From assembly GCF_030813715.1 (NCBI RefSeq), contig NZ_JAUSUZ010000001.1:6324001-6388000 (forward strand): a stretch of DNA of 64,000 bases, in the 5' to 3' direction. A program made the translations under genes and the position numbers. This document shows positions 46,880 through 55,101 of this stretch, one piece after another. The stretch comes from Catenuloplanes indicus (GTDB taxonomy: Bacteria; Actinomycetota; Actinomycetes; Mycobacteriales; Micromonosporaceae). Under the pieces are notes generated by a model that did not search any database, was not told the origin of the DNA, and was given only the letters and a program-made list of their open reading frames with translations. Position 1 is the first letter of the stretch. Every line of letters starts with the position of its first letter.

Positions 46880-47818
46880 ATGAACGCACCGGCCACCACG
46901 GGCCGGACGCGGAAGGGTACGGCGCCCCGCGGGGTGCCGTACGTCTTCCTCGCCCCGGCGATCATCCTGTTCACGCTCTTCCTGCTGCTGCCGATCGGCT
47001 ACGCGATCTACCTGAGCTTCCGCCGGGTGAAGGTCAGCGGGCTCGGCCTCGGCAAGGGCGCCCGCACCGAGATCTGGGCGGGCCTGGACAATTACGCGAC
47101 CGCGCTCGGCGACCCCGAACTGCTCGGCAGCGCGCTCCGGGTGCTGCTCTACGGCCTCGTGCTGATCCCGCTGATGCTCGGGCTGGCCCTGCTGTTCGCG
47201 CTGCTGCTGGACGCGCCGCGGGTACGGTTCGGCCGGTTCGCGAAACTGGCGATCTTCCTGCCGTACGCGGTGCCCGGCGTGATCGCCAGCATGCTCTGGG
47301 GCTTCCTCTACCTGCCCGCGGTCAGCCCGTTCAACTACGTGCTCGACGCGGCGGGCCTGCCGGAGCCGAACATGCTGAGCGGCGGCTCGGTCTTCCTCGC
47401 GATCGTCAACATCGCGGTCTGGGGCGGCGTCGGCTTCAACATGATCGTGCTGTTCACGTCGCTGCGCGCGGTGCCCGGCGAGATCTACGAGTCCGCGCAG
47501 CTGGACGGCGCGTCCGACCTGCAGATCGCGCTACGCATCAAGATCCCGCTGCTGATGCCCTCACTGATCATGACGACGGTCTTCTCGCTGATCGCCACGC
47601 TGCAGGTGTTCACCGAGCCGCTGACCATCCGCTCGCTGACCAACTCGATCTCGTCCACCTGGACGCCGCTGATGAAGGTCTACCGCGACGCGTTCTCGCA
47701 GAACGACATCTACTCCGCCGCGGCCAGCTCGGTCGTCATCGCGCTGGTGACGCTGGTGCTCTCCTTCGGCTTCCTGCGCCTGGTGTCCCGTCAGGCCTTC
47801 GGAGGTGAGAACCGGTGA
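46880..47818 (+). CDS. Sugar ABC transporter permease 1 (MalF-like)
   Basis: A 312-residue CUT1 permease with six transmembrane helices. The EAA loop that docks the ATPase reads ESAQLDGASDLQIALRIKIP. It begins one base after the binding-protein stop and overlaps the second permease by 4 bases. No ATPase gene is in the operon; a shared MsiK-type ATPase elsewhere would be needed, as known for several Streptomyces CUT1 systems. Confidence 0.95.
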   Translation: MNAPATTGRTRKGTAPRGVPYVFLAPAIILFTLFLLLPIGYAIYLSFRRVKVSGLGLGKGARTEIWAGLDNYATALGDPELLGSALRVLLYGLVLIPLMLGLALLFALLLDAPRVRFGRFAKLAIFLPYAVPGVIASMLWGFLYLPAVSPFNYVLDAAGLPEPNMLSGGSVFLAIVNIAVWGGVGFNMIVLFTSLRAVPGEIYESAQLDGASDLQIALRIKIPLLMPSLIMTTVFSLIATLQVFTEPLTIRSLTNSISSTWTPLMKVYRDAFSQNDIYSAAASSVVIALVTLVLSFGFLRLVSRQAFGGENR

Positions 47819-48696
47819 CGCTGCTTCAGGAGCGGAAGACCACCATCCCGGTACGACCGGGAGCACGCCACCGGCCGTCCTGGCTCGGCACCGCGATCCT
47901 GCTGGTCGGCGCGATCTACTGCCTGCTGCCGATCGCCTGGGTGGTCGCGGCGGCCACGAAGAACGGCTCGGACCTGTTCACCACGTTCACGTTCGCGCCC
48001 GGCACCGGGTTCGCCGAGAACCTCGGTGACCTGTCCGCGAACGGCGGCGGCATCTACTGGCAGTGGCTGGCCAACACCGCGATCTACGCGGGCGTCGGCG
48101 GTGCGCTGTCCGCGCTGGTCTCCGGCATCTCCGGTTACACGCTGGCGAAGTACCGGTTCGCCGGGCGGAGCGCGATCTTCAACGTGCTGCTGGCCGGGGT
48201 GCTGGTGCCCGGCATCACGCTGGCCGTGCCGCAGTACCTGCTGCTGGCCAAGGTCGGGCTGACCGACACGTACTGGTCCGTGCTGCTGCCGCAGATCATC
48301 AGCCCGTACGGCATCTATCTCGCCCGCATCTACGCGGCCGCGGCCGTGCCGGACACCGTGGTCGAGGCCGCGCGTACGGACGGCGCCGGCGAGTTCCGGA
48401 TCTTCGCCCGGGTCGCGCTGCCGATGATGGTCCCCGGGCTGGTGACCGTGTTCCTGTTCCAGTTCGTGGCGATCTGGAACAACTTCCTGCTGCCGTTCAT
48501 CATGCTCTCCAGCGACGACAAGTTCCCGGTCACGGTCGGCTTGTTCACGCTGCTCAACCAGGGTTCCACGGTGCCGGCGCTGTACAGCCTGGTGATCATC
48601 GGGTCGCTGCTGTCGATCATCCCGCTGATCGTGCTGTTCCTGACGCTGCAGCGTCACTGGCGTACCGACCTGATCTCGGGAGCGGTGAAAGGTTGA
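47815..48696 (+). CDS. Sugar ABC transporter permease 2 (MalG-like)
   Basis: A 293-residue CUT1 permease, partner of the preceding gene, with six likely helices. The EAA-loop reads EAARTDGAGEFRIFARVALP. The GTG start overlaps permease 1 by 4 bases (GTGA). The next gene, a LacI regulator, starts 26 bases downstream and probably shares the transcript. Confidence 0.95.
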   Translation: MTLLQERKTTIPVRPGARHRPSWLGTAILLVGAIYCLLPIAWVVAAATKNGSDLFTTFTFAPGTGFAENLGDLSANGGGIYWQWLANTAIYAGVGGALSALVSGISGYTLAKYRFAGRSAIFNVLLAGVLVPGITLAVPQYLLLAKVGLTDTYWSVLLPQIISPYGIYLARIYAAAAVPDTVVEAARTDGAGEFRIFARVALPMMVPGLVTVFLFQFVAIWNNFLLPFIMLSSDDKFPVTVGLFTLLNQGSTVPALYSLVIIGSLLSIIPLIVLFLTLQRHWRTDLISGAVKG

Positions 48697-48722
48697 TGCG
48701 CCCGTACCGGAGAATGTGATCC

Positions 48723-49754
48723 GTGGCCGAGCCGAACCGTCCCCGCAGCACCCGCCCGCACCGTCGCCGCCCGACGATGGACGACGTCGCCGCGGTCGCG
48801 GGTGTCTCGCGGGGCACGGTCTCCCGCGTGCTCAACGGTGGCCACAACGTCAGCGGCCCGGCGCTGGAGGCGGTCGAGCGCGCGATCCGCAAGACCGGGT
48901 ACGTGGTCAACCAGCACGCGCGCAGCCTGGTCACGCAGCGGGCCGACTCGGTCGCGTTCATCCTCGCCGAGCCGCAGGACCGGCTCTTCGAGGACCCGAA
49001 CTTCAACAACCTGCTGCGCGGCTGCACCCAGATCCTGGCCGAGCACGACATCACGCTGCTGCTCACCGTGGCCGGGACCAGCGCGGACCGCAAGCGCATC
49101 GGCCGCTGGGTGACGGCCGGGCACGTGGACGGCGCGCTGGTCGTCTCCAACCACCTGGGCAGCCCGCTGCTCGACGAGCTCAAGGGCCGCGGACTGCCGT
49201 TCGTGGTCTGCGGCCGCCCGCTCGGCCACGAGCGCGAGGTCAGCTACGTCGCGGCGGACGACCGGGACGGCGCCCGGCAGATGGTCACCCATCTGCGCTC
49301 CCGTGGGTACCAGCGGATCGGCATCATCACCGGGCCGCTGGACACGTCCGGCGGTGTGGACCGGCTGGCCGGCTATCGCGACGTGGCCGGTGACGTGGAA
49401 CCGGCGCTGATCGAGGCCGGCGACTACAGCCAGGCATCCGGCGAAGCCGCGATGGAACGGCTGCTGCGCGCGAGCCCGGACCTGGACGCGGTGTTCGTCT
49501 GCTCCGACCTGATGGCCGCCGGTGCGATCACCTACCTGCAGCGGATCGGCAAGCGGGTGCCGGGCGACATCGCAATCGCCGGCTTCGACGACTCCAAGGT
49601 CGCCACCACGATCACGCCCCGCCTCACCACGATCCGCCAGCCGTTCGGCCGGGTCAGCCAGGAGATGGTCCGCCTGCTGCTGGCGCACATCGCCGGTGAG
49701 CAGCACGCCGCCGTCATCCTGCCCACCGAACTGGTGATCCGCGAGTCCGCTTAG
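48723..49754 (+). CDS. LacI-family repressor of galactan use
   Basis: A 343-residue LacI/GalR regulator. An 18-residue basic leader precedes the HTH (MDDVAAVAGVSRGTVSRVLNGG) and hinge helix (VNQHARSLVTQR). A periplasmic-binding-protein-like sensor domain follows. Position at the end of the importer operon and the three GTGAGCGCTCAC sites in the locus make it the obvious repressor of galactanase, beta-galactosidase and importer. The inducer is presumably a galacto-oligosaccharide or galactose. Confidence 0.93.
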   Translation: MAEPNRPRSTRPHRRRPTMDDVAAVAGVSRGTVSRVLNGGHNVSGPALEAVERAIRKTGYVVNQHARSLVTQRADSVAFILAEPQDRLFEDPNFNNLLRGCTQILAEHDITLLLTVAGTSADRKRIGRWVTAGHVDGALVVSNHLGSPLLDELKGRGLPFVVCGRPLGHEREVSYVAADDRDGARQMVTHLRSRGYQRIGIITGPLDTSGGVDRLAGYRDVAGDVEPALIEAGDYSQASGEAAMERLLRASPDLDAVFVCSDLMAAGAITYLQRIGKRVPGDIAIAGFDDSKVATTITPRLTTIRQPFGRVSQEMVRLLLAHIAGEQHAAVILPTELVIRESA

Positions 49755-49827
49755 GGTTGATGGTCCCGATTGCGGGTAGCCTGCGGTTGTAGCGATAAAT
49801 GTCGATGCATTCGAGGAGGTTCGTGCC

Positions 49828-50919
49828 ATGCGCAGAACCGCTGCCCTGACCTCGGTGATCGCGATCGGGCTGGCACTCGCCGGTGGGGTGCGCGCGCACG
49901 CGGATGCCGTACCGTCCGCCGAGGGTTTTGATTTCGGTGCTCCTCAGATGGTGGCGCAGGGGCTTCCGGCGCCATGGGGGCTGACCTGGCTGCCGAACGG
50001 CGACGCGCTGGTCGCGGAGCGGGGAACCGCGCGCCTGCTGCGCATCCCGGCCGGTGGCGGCACGCCGCAGACCGTCGGCACCGTGCCCGGCGTCTCCCCG
50101 GTCGGCGAGGCCGGCCTGCTCGGCCTCGCCGTCTCCCCGGACGAATGGGTCTACGCCTACCTGACCAGCGCGACCGACAACCGGATCGTGCGCTTCCGGC
50201 TGGACGCGATCGGCGTGCCGCAGCCGATCCTGACCGGCATCCCGCGCGGCAGCATCCACGCCGGCGGCCGGATCGCGTTCGGCCCGGACGGCAAGCTCTA
50301 CGCCGGCGCCGGCGCCGGCGACGCCGGCACCACGGCCAACGCCCAGAACCCGGCCAGCCTCGGCGGCAAGATCCTCAGGCTCGACCCCGACGGTACGGTG
50401 CCGTCCGACAACCCGACGCCGGGCTCATTCGTCTACTCGCTCGGCCACCGCAACGTGCAGGGCCTGGCCTGGGACGCGGCCGGCCGCCTCTACGCCTCCG
50501 AGTTCGGCCAGAACACCTGGGACGAGGTCAACCTGATCCGCCCGGGCGCCAACTACGGCTGGCCGGTCGTCGAGGGCGACGGCAACGACTCCCGCTACGT
50601 CGACCCGCTGGTCGTCTGGTCCACCGCCGAGGCCTCCCCGAGCGGCGCCGCCATCTTCGGCTCCACGCTCTACGTCGCGGCGCTGCGCGGCACTCGCCTC
50701 TGGACCGTCCCCCTCACCGCGGACGGCACCACCGGGACCCCGGCCGCCGTCCTCCAGAACCAGTTCGGCCGCCTCCGTACCGTCGAGGTCGCCCCGGACG
50801 GCTCCCTCTGGGTCGCCACCAGCAACCGCGACGGCCGCGGCTCCCCCGGCCCGGCCGACGACCGCATCCTCCGCTTCGCACCTACCGTGGACCCAGGAGA
50901 CCGGTCGGCCGGGGAGTGA
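49828..50919 (+). CDS. Secreted PQQ-type sugar dehydrogenase (GSDH family)
   Basis: A 363-residue secreted beta-propeller of the glucose/sorbosone dehydrogenase family. The signal peptide ends near residue 26 (GGVRAHADA). Signatures are LPAPWGLTWLPNGDALVAERG, GRIAFGPDGKLYAGAGAGD, YSLGHRNVQGLAWD and PGANYGWPVVEGD. Soluble members oxidise aldoses with PQQ. GAGGAGG at about 49812-49818 supports the ATG. It may oxidise sugars released by the neighbouring galactanase, but no operator is seen. Its 3' end overlaps the convergent DUF397 gene by 38 bases. Confidence 0.88.
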   Translation: MRRTAALTSVIAIGLALAGGVRAHADAVPSAEGFDFGAPQMVAQGLPAPWGLTWLPNGDALVAERGTARLLRIPAGGGTPQTVGTVPGVSPVGEAGLLGLAVSPDEWVYAYLTSATDNRIVRFRLDAIGVPQPILTGIPRGSIHAGGRIAFGPDGKLYAGAGAGDAGTTANAQNPASLGGKILRLDPDGTVPSDNPTPGSFVYSLGHRNVQGLAWDAAGRLYASEFGQNTWDEVNLIRPGANYGWPVVEGDGNDSRYVDPLVVWSTAEASPSGAAIFGSTLYVAALRGTRLWTVPLTADGTTGTPAAVLQNQFGRLRTVEVAPDGSLWVATSNRDGRGSPGPADDRILRFAPTVDPGDRSAGE

Positions 50920-51127
50920 GCCGGGCGAGGCCGTCGACGAAGGCGGCCCAGGCCTGCGGCGCGAACTCGAGCACCGGGCCGGCCCGGTCCTTCGAGTCGC
51001 GGACGAGGACCGGGCCGTCCGCCTTCGTCACCTCGACGCAGTTGGCGGTCGACCCGCTCCGGGACGACCGGAACCAGGAGAGAGGTACGCCGGTCGCGGA
51101 CCGGCGTACCGGCATTGCCGTGGCCAT
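50882..51127 (-). CDS. DUF397 protein
   Basis: An 81-residue DUF397 protein. SWFRSSRSGSTANCVEV and VLVRDSKDRAGPVLEF followed by WAAFV are the full family pattern. Such small proteins pair with XRE regulators in actinomycetes, in developmental or toxin-antitoxin-like modules (WhiJ-associated type). It follows the XRE gene by 44 bases on the same strand. The stop overlaps the tail of the convergent dehydrogenase gene. Confidence 0.9.
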   Translation of the reverse strand: MATAMPVRRSATGVPLSWFRSSRSGSTANCVEVTKADGPVLVRDSKDRAGPVLEFAPQAWAAFVDGLARLTPRPTGLLGPR

Positions 51128-51171
51128 GGGTGCCTCCCTGCGTGTCGGTGTCGGTGCGCGCCCGGCCGCCG

Positions 51172-52053
51172 TCACCGTTCCGGCGGTTGTTCGCGCTCAT
51201 ACTGCGCGCGGATCTCCTCCAGCAGTTCCCGGGACTCCCCGGGCGGCAGTGCGGCGTCCGCGGCGCGCTGGAAGACCTGTCGTGCGTTGTCCACGTCCTC
51301 CTGCCGTTCGAGCTTCATGTCCCCGAACACGTCCTCGACGTGGACGACCGGCTTCAGCGGCGTGCCCGGCGGGAAGTCGAGCACCGTGAACGTCGTGTCC
51401 ATGGCCGCGTGCGCGCCGTGCCGGAGCGACAGCACCTGGATCGTCGCCGACGACAACTCGTCAGTGATCGCGAGCAGCCTGCCCAGTTGCTCCTCCATGA
51501 CGACCGGGCCGCCGACGACCCGGCGCAGCGCCGCCTCGTCCAGCACGAAATGCATGTCCGGCAATGGATCCCGCCGGAGGACCGCCTGCTGCCGCTCCAT
51601 CCGCACCGCGACCAGCTGATCGATGAGCGCCGGGTTCGCGGGCAGGAAGTACGAGCTGATGACCTCGCGCGCGTACTCCTCGGTCTGGAGCAGGCCGTTG
51701 ACCGTGCTCGACTTGAAGTCCCGCATGGACGACGCCGCCGCCTCCATGCCGATCAGGTTGCTGTATCCCCGGGGGAGCTCGTACTCGTCCCACCAGCTTC
51801 GTCTGCGTCCGTCCTGGGCAAGGGCCATCATCTGCTCCCGTTTTTCGGTATCCACCGAATAGTGGTCGCAAAGGTCCCGGACGTCGCGCTGACTCGCCGG
51901 GCGCTTGCCCGTCTCCATGCGCGATATCTTCGCCGGTGAGCAGAGCAGGTGCGCTGCCACCTGATCGATGGTCATCCCGGCGGCATGCCGTGCCTCGCGC
52001 AGCATCGAGGCCAATTGCTGCCGCATGACCACGGGATTGGGGTGTTCGGACAA
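51172..52053 (-). CDS. XRE-type regulator with DUF5753 domain
   Basis: A 293-residue regulator. The N-terminal HTH (MTIDQVAAHLLCSPAKISRMETG) is followed by a DUF5753 domain (about 95-275; STVNGLLQTEEYAREVI). It pairs with the downstream DUF397 gene; such pairs are related to the WhiJ/BldB system of Streptomyces and number in the dozens per genome. The TTG start at 52053 is supported by GAGGG six bases upstream; an internal ATG at 52026 is an alternative. Confidence 0.9.
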   Translation of the reverse strand: MSEHPNPVVMRQQLASMLREARHAAGMTIDQVAAHLLCSPAKISRMETGKRPASQRDVRDLCDHYSVDTEKREQMMALAQDGRRRSWWDEYELPRGYSNLIGMEAAASSMRDFKSSTVNGLLQTEEYAREVISSYFLPANPALIDQLVAVRMERQQAVLRRDPLPDMHFVLDEAALRRVVGGPVVMEEQLGRLLAITDELSSATIQVLSLRHGAHAAMDTTFTVLDFPPGTPLKPVVHVEDVFGDMKLERQEDVDNARQVFQRAADAALPPGESRELLEEIRAQYEREQPPER

Positions 52054-52526
52054 TGTTCCCTCGCAAGGGTCCGGTATTCAAGATCGCCTTAGACGTTGCA
52101 TCCGCGCCCCGGGCACTTGCCGGTGTCACGTGACCTCATGATTGCACTTGCCAGTGGAATCGGCCAGGGGCAATAGCTGTGAGGTAAAGGCCGCGGGTCC
52201 GTGCCGTCGGGCAAGTGTCAATGTTGAGTGCCCGACGGCCAGTGCATGGAGCACCGGCCGGCCGCAATTGCTAAGGGAAAGAATGCGTGTCACATGCGGC
52301 CGGAGGAGTATTTCCGAAGCGAGTGAGGGTGATTCACCGGAAGTCGCTCTTGATTCGACTTGGTGTCATTCACCGAGTAGTCTGATGTGCGATCGGAGAT
52401 GTCCGTCATTGTTCCGCGATGCTCACCATTCACGGGAACGGAACTGGGCCGGTGCGCCAACACCGACCCAGCAATGGCGATCACATCATCCGTCGAACGG
52501 CCTGTCGCGAGCGGAAGGCAATTGCC
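52054..52526. other. AT-richer intergenic region
   Basis: These 473 bases are clearly less GC-rich than the surroundings and hold no convincing gene. GATTCACCG, TCATTCACCG and CCATTCACGG recur at about 52330, 52365 and 52425, which could be regulator half-sites. The promoters of the XRE gene (reverse) and of the following small gene (forward) must lie here. Confidence 0.5.
52355..52383 (+). promoter_or_regulatory. Possible promoter for the 153-residue protein
   Basis: TCGACT (52355-52360) and TAGTCT (52378-52383) are separated by 17 bases in the AT-richer region. The fit is moderate, and one ATTCACC repeat lies inside the spacer. Confidence 0.3.
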
Positions 52527-52988
52527 ATGAGCAACGCTAGCACATCAAGTGCCAAACGTGCCCGACCATCTGTTCCGGCGCAGTCCCCGGATGCCTCCGG
52601 CAATTCTCTGCGCCATTTCCGTCGAGTGTGCAACCCACGCGCAAGTCGCATCGTGCGCCGGATCGCGGCCCTCCTGAGAGACCGCGGCGTACGGCGATTC
52701 TGCATGCTGCTCCTGCTCGGCCTCGCCTGCGTCGCCGCCGGAGATCTCGGCCTGGTGGACCTGGGTGGCCTGGCCGAGACGCTCGCGCCACTGATCGTGC
52801 TGGCGGAGGTGGTCCGGCTGCTCTGTGCCGGCGAGGGCGCCGGCTGCCTCCGCGACTCTGGTCGCGACGTCGACGGGAGCCGGTCGGTGGCGGCGGACGC
52901 CCGGCGGGCGGTCACGCGGTCGGGCGCCGGAGCCGCGCGACCGCGCCGCCCCCGGCCGGCCGTCCGGTCCTGCGTGCGTCACCGGTAG
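52527..52988 (+). CDS. Hypothetical small protein with hydrophobic segment
   Basis: A 153-residue protein of unknown family. A basic N-terminal 60 residues precede a hydrophobic stretch (FCMLLLLGLACVAAGDLGLV and then LAPLIVLAEVVRLL, about 62-108) that could form one or two helices. An Arg/Ala-rich tail follows. GAAGG eight bases before the ATG supports translation. It lies divergent from the XRE/DUF397 pair with a shared regulatory region. A chance frame is possible, since the tail has poor codon pattern. Confidence 0.45.
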   Translation: MSNASTSSAKRARPSVPAQSPDASGNSLRHFRRVCNPRASRIVRRIAALLRDRGVRRFCMLLLLGLACVAAGDLGLVDLGGLAETLAPLIVLAEVVRLLCAGEGAGCLRDSGRDVDGSRSVAADARRAVTRSGAGAARPRRPRPAVRSCVRHR

Positions 52989-53082
52989 CGGTCGGTCTGC
53001 GCCGGTCACCCATAGGTGGCCGGCCGGCGCAGGTCATCGTCAGGCGGCCCGCGGTTCTGGTGATCGCCGACTGGATCGATCA

Positions 53083-54288
53083 TCAGAACCGGGCCGGCCG
53101 GGCCGGTCGGCCGTGGGCTGTCGGCAGTACCGCCTCGACCAGGTCGACCGCCCGCTCCACGCCGCTCTCCGCGCGGACCTGCCGGCTGAGTTCCGCGCAG
53201 CGGGCCGCCACCGCCGGGTCCGTGGTCAACGCCAGCAGCGCCGACCGCAGCTCGCCCGTCGTGACCGTCTCCGAGGAGATCACCCGGGCCACGCCGAGCG
53301 CGGCCAGCCGGTCCGCGTTCGCGAACTGGTCGGCGGCCTGGGGCGCGGCGATCATCGGGACGCCGTGGAACAGGCCCTCGCTGCTGCCGCCCATGCCGGC
53401 GTGGGTGACGAACGCGTCGGCCTCGGCCAGGATCGCCGGCTGCGGCACCCAGCTGTGTATCTCCACCGACGCCGGCACGTCACCCAGCGCTGCCGGGTCG
53501 ACCGAGCGGCCGATCTGCAACACGGTGTGCCAGCCGGGCAGGCCGCCGAACGCGGCGATGCAGCGCCGGTAGAAGCCGGGGCGGTCGGTGAACGCGGAGC
53601 CGAGCGAGACCAGCAGCACCTTCTCCGCGCCGGCCGGGCGCGACCACGAGCCGGACGTGGACCGGCCGCCGAGCAGCGGCCCGACGAACGAGAACACATC
53701 GCGGTCCACCAGGTCCGCGTGCGGCTGCAACGCGCGCGGGATCAGCGCCAGCCCGCGGTCCGGCCGGCCCAGGAACGTGGGGCCGTCCGTGATCGGGGAG
53801 CCCTGCGCGGTGAGCCATTCGGTGAACCGGCGGTAGTAGTCCGCGCCGCGCGGGCCGGCCCGCATCGCCTCAATGGCCGGTGCCATCTCCACCTCGTAGC
53901 CGTTCCACGGGACGAACGTCGGGGTGAGCTGTACGGACGGGATGCCCCACGCGGAACCGAGCAGCCGCGCGGGCGAGCCGGCGATGTCGTAGAGGAACAG
54001 GTCCGGGCGGTCGTCGGCGTAGGCGGCGCGCAGCTGCGGCAGCATCGCGATCGCGTCGTCCAGGAAGAGCGTCAGCTGATCGATACCGTCCAGGTCCGCG
54101 CCGCCGTCCCCGGGCAGCGTCGACGCGTACGGTCTCAGCTCCGCGCCGGTGGCCCGCACGGTTCCGGCCCAGGACGGATCGTTGGCGTAGGTCACCCGGT
54201 GGCCGCGGGCGACGAGCGCGCGCACCAGGTCGAGGCTCGGGTTGACGTGCCCGTGGAACGGAATGCTGACCATGGCGACGTGCGGCAC
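53083..54288 (-). CDS. MGT-family glycosyltransferase
   Basis: A 401-residue GT-B glycosyltransferase of the macrolide glycosyltransferase type (GT1, OleD-like). The N-terminus has VAMVSIPFHGHVNPSLDLVRAL and the C-terminal donor-binding motif is HAGMGGSSEGLFHGVPMIAA with PQAADQFANADRL. Related enzymes inactivate macrolides or decorate natural products. CGGAGG before GTG 54288 fixes the start. It is divergent from a TetR gene with two palindromic operators between, so it is probably induced by its substrate. Confidence 0.92.
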   Translation of the reverse strand: MPHVAMVSIPFHGHVNPSLDLVRALVARGHRVTYANDPSWAGTVRATGAELRPYASTLPGDGGADLDGIDQLTLFLDDAIAMLPQLRAAYADDRPDLFLYDIAGSPARLLGSAWGIPSVQLTPTFVPWNGYEVEMAPAIEAMRAGPRGADYYRRFTEWLTAQGSPITDGPTFLGRPDRGLALIPRALQPHADLVDRDVFSFVGPLLGGRSTSGSWSRPAGAEKVLLVSLGSAFTDRPGFYRRCIAAFGGLPGWHTVLQIGRSVDPAALGDVPASVEIHSWVPQPAILAEADAFVTHAGMGGSSEGLFHGVPMIAAPQAADQFANADRLAALGVARVISSETVTTGELRSALLALTTDPAVAARCAELSRQVRAESGVERAVDLVEAVLPTAHGRPARPARF

Positions 54289-54307
54289 GGTATACCTCCG
54301 GAAGCTA

Positions 54308-54333
54308 AGCGAGACGAGACGACTCGTCTCGCT
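54308..54333. promoter_or_regulatory. TetR operator 1 (glycosyltransferase side)
   Basis: Eleven-base arms AGCGAGACGAG and CTCGTCTCGCT surround a 4-base centre. It lies 20 bases before the glycosyltransferase start. Confidence 0.8.
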
Positions 54334-54365
54334 GAACACAATGACGACCCGCGGCGGCACTGTCA

Positions 54366-54383
54366 AGACGAGACGTCTCGTCT
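54366..54383. promoter_or_regulatory. TetR operator 2 (regulator side)
   Basis: Perfect 18-bp palindrome AGACGAGACGTCTCGTCT, sharing the GACGAG/CTCGTC words with operator 1. It lies just upstream of a TAGGAT -10 box (54392-54397) for the tetR gene. Confidence 0.8.
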
Positions 54384-54403
54384 CGCCGCGCTAGGATGAC
54401 GCG

Positions 54404-54979
54404 GTGCCCGACCCGAACCGCCGCAACGAGAGTTCCCGCCGCGCGATCCTGGAAGCGACCCGCGCGCTGCTCGCCGAGACCGGATACGCCGATCTGACCA
54501 TCGGCGCGATCGCGGCCCGGGCCGGTGCCGGCAAGCAGACGATCTACCGCTGGTGGGGCGGCAAGAGCGCGGTCGTGCTGGAGGCGCTGGCCGACTCCGT
54601 CGCCGAGGCCGGCACCGCGCTGCCGGACACCGGGGACCTGCGCGCGGACCTGCGTGCGGTGCTGCGCGCCACGGTCGCCGAGTTCGCGGACCCGCGGCTG
54701 TCCGCCACCACCCGCGCACTCATGATCGAGACGATGGGCGACGACGCGCTGGCCGGGCAGGTGCGCGACCGGCTGCTGCGCCCGCAGCTCGACGGCGTCA
54801 AGGACCGGTTGCGCGCCGGCGGCGTACCCCCGGCGATTGATCTCGATCTGGTGGTGGAGTTGCTCTTCGGGCCGCTCTACCACCGGTGGCTGCTGCGCAC
54901 CGGTCCGCTCGACGACGGCTACGCGGACGATCTCGTCGATCTCGTGATGGCCGCGATAGGCGAGCGCGCTTCGGGGTAA
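54404..54979 (+). CDS. TetR-family regulator of the glycosyltransferase
   Basis: A 191-residue TetR-type repressor. The HTH reads LTIGAIAARAGAGKQTIYRWWGGKSAVV, followed by a ligand domain with LRATVAEFADPRLSATTRALM. A TAGGAT box ends 6 bases before the GTG, so the mRNA is probably leaderless. The two palindromes in the 115-base divergent gap suggest that it represses both itself and the glycosyltransferase. Confidence 0.92.
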   Translation: MPDPNRRNESSRRAILEATRALLAETGYADLTIGAIAARAGAGKQTIYRWWGGKSAVVLEALADSVAEAGTALPDTGDLRADLRAVLRATVAEFADPRLSATTRALMIETMGDDALAGQVRDRLLRPQLDGVKDRLRAGGVPPAIDLDLVVELLFGPLYHRWLLRTGPLDDGYADDLVDLVMAAIGERASG

Positions 54980-55101
54980 CGCACAGACGGGTCGTTGATT
55001 CAGGTACGCCGGGCGGGCTGCCCCGCATGCCCGTCCGGGTGGAACGAAAGGGCGGGGAGTTGATGCACGCGAAGACCCGTGGATCTGGCAGGCTTGAGGG
55101 C

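Noticed and set aside
52290-52484. 64-residue reverse frame in the AT-richer region
   Set aside because: No ribosome site or homology; it crosses the repeated ATTCACC sites and is better read as regulatory DNA.
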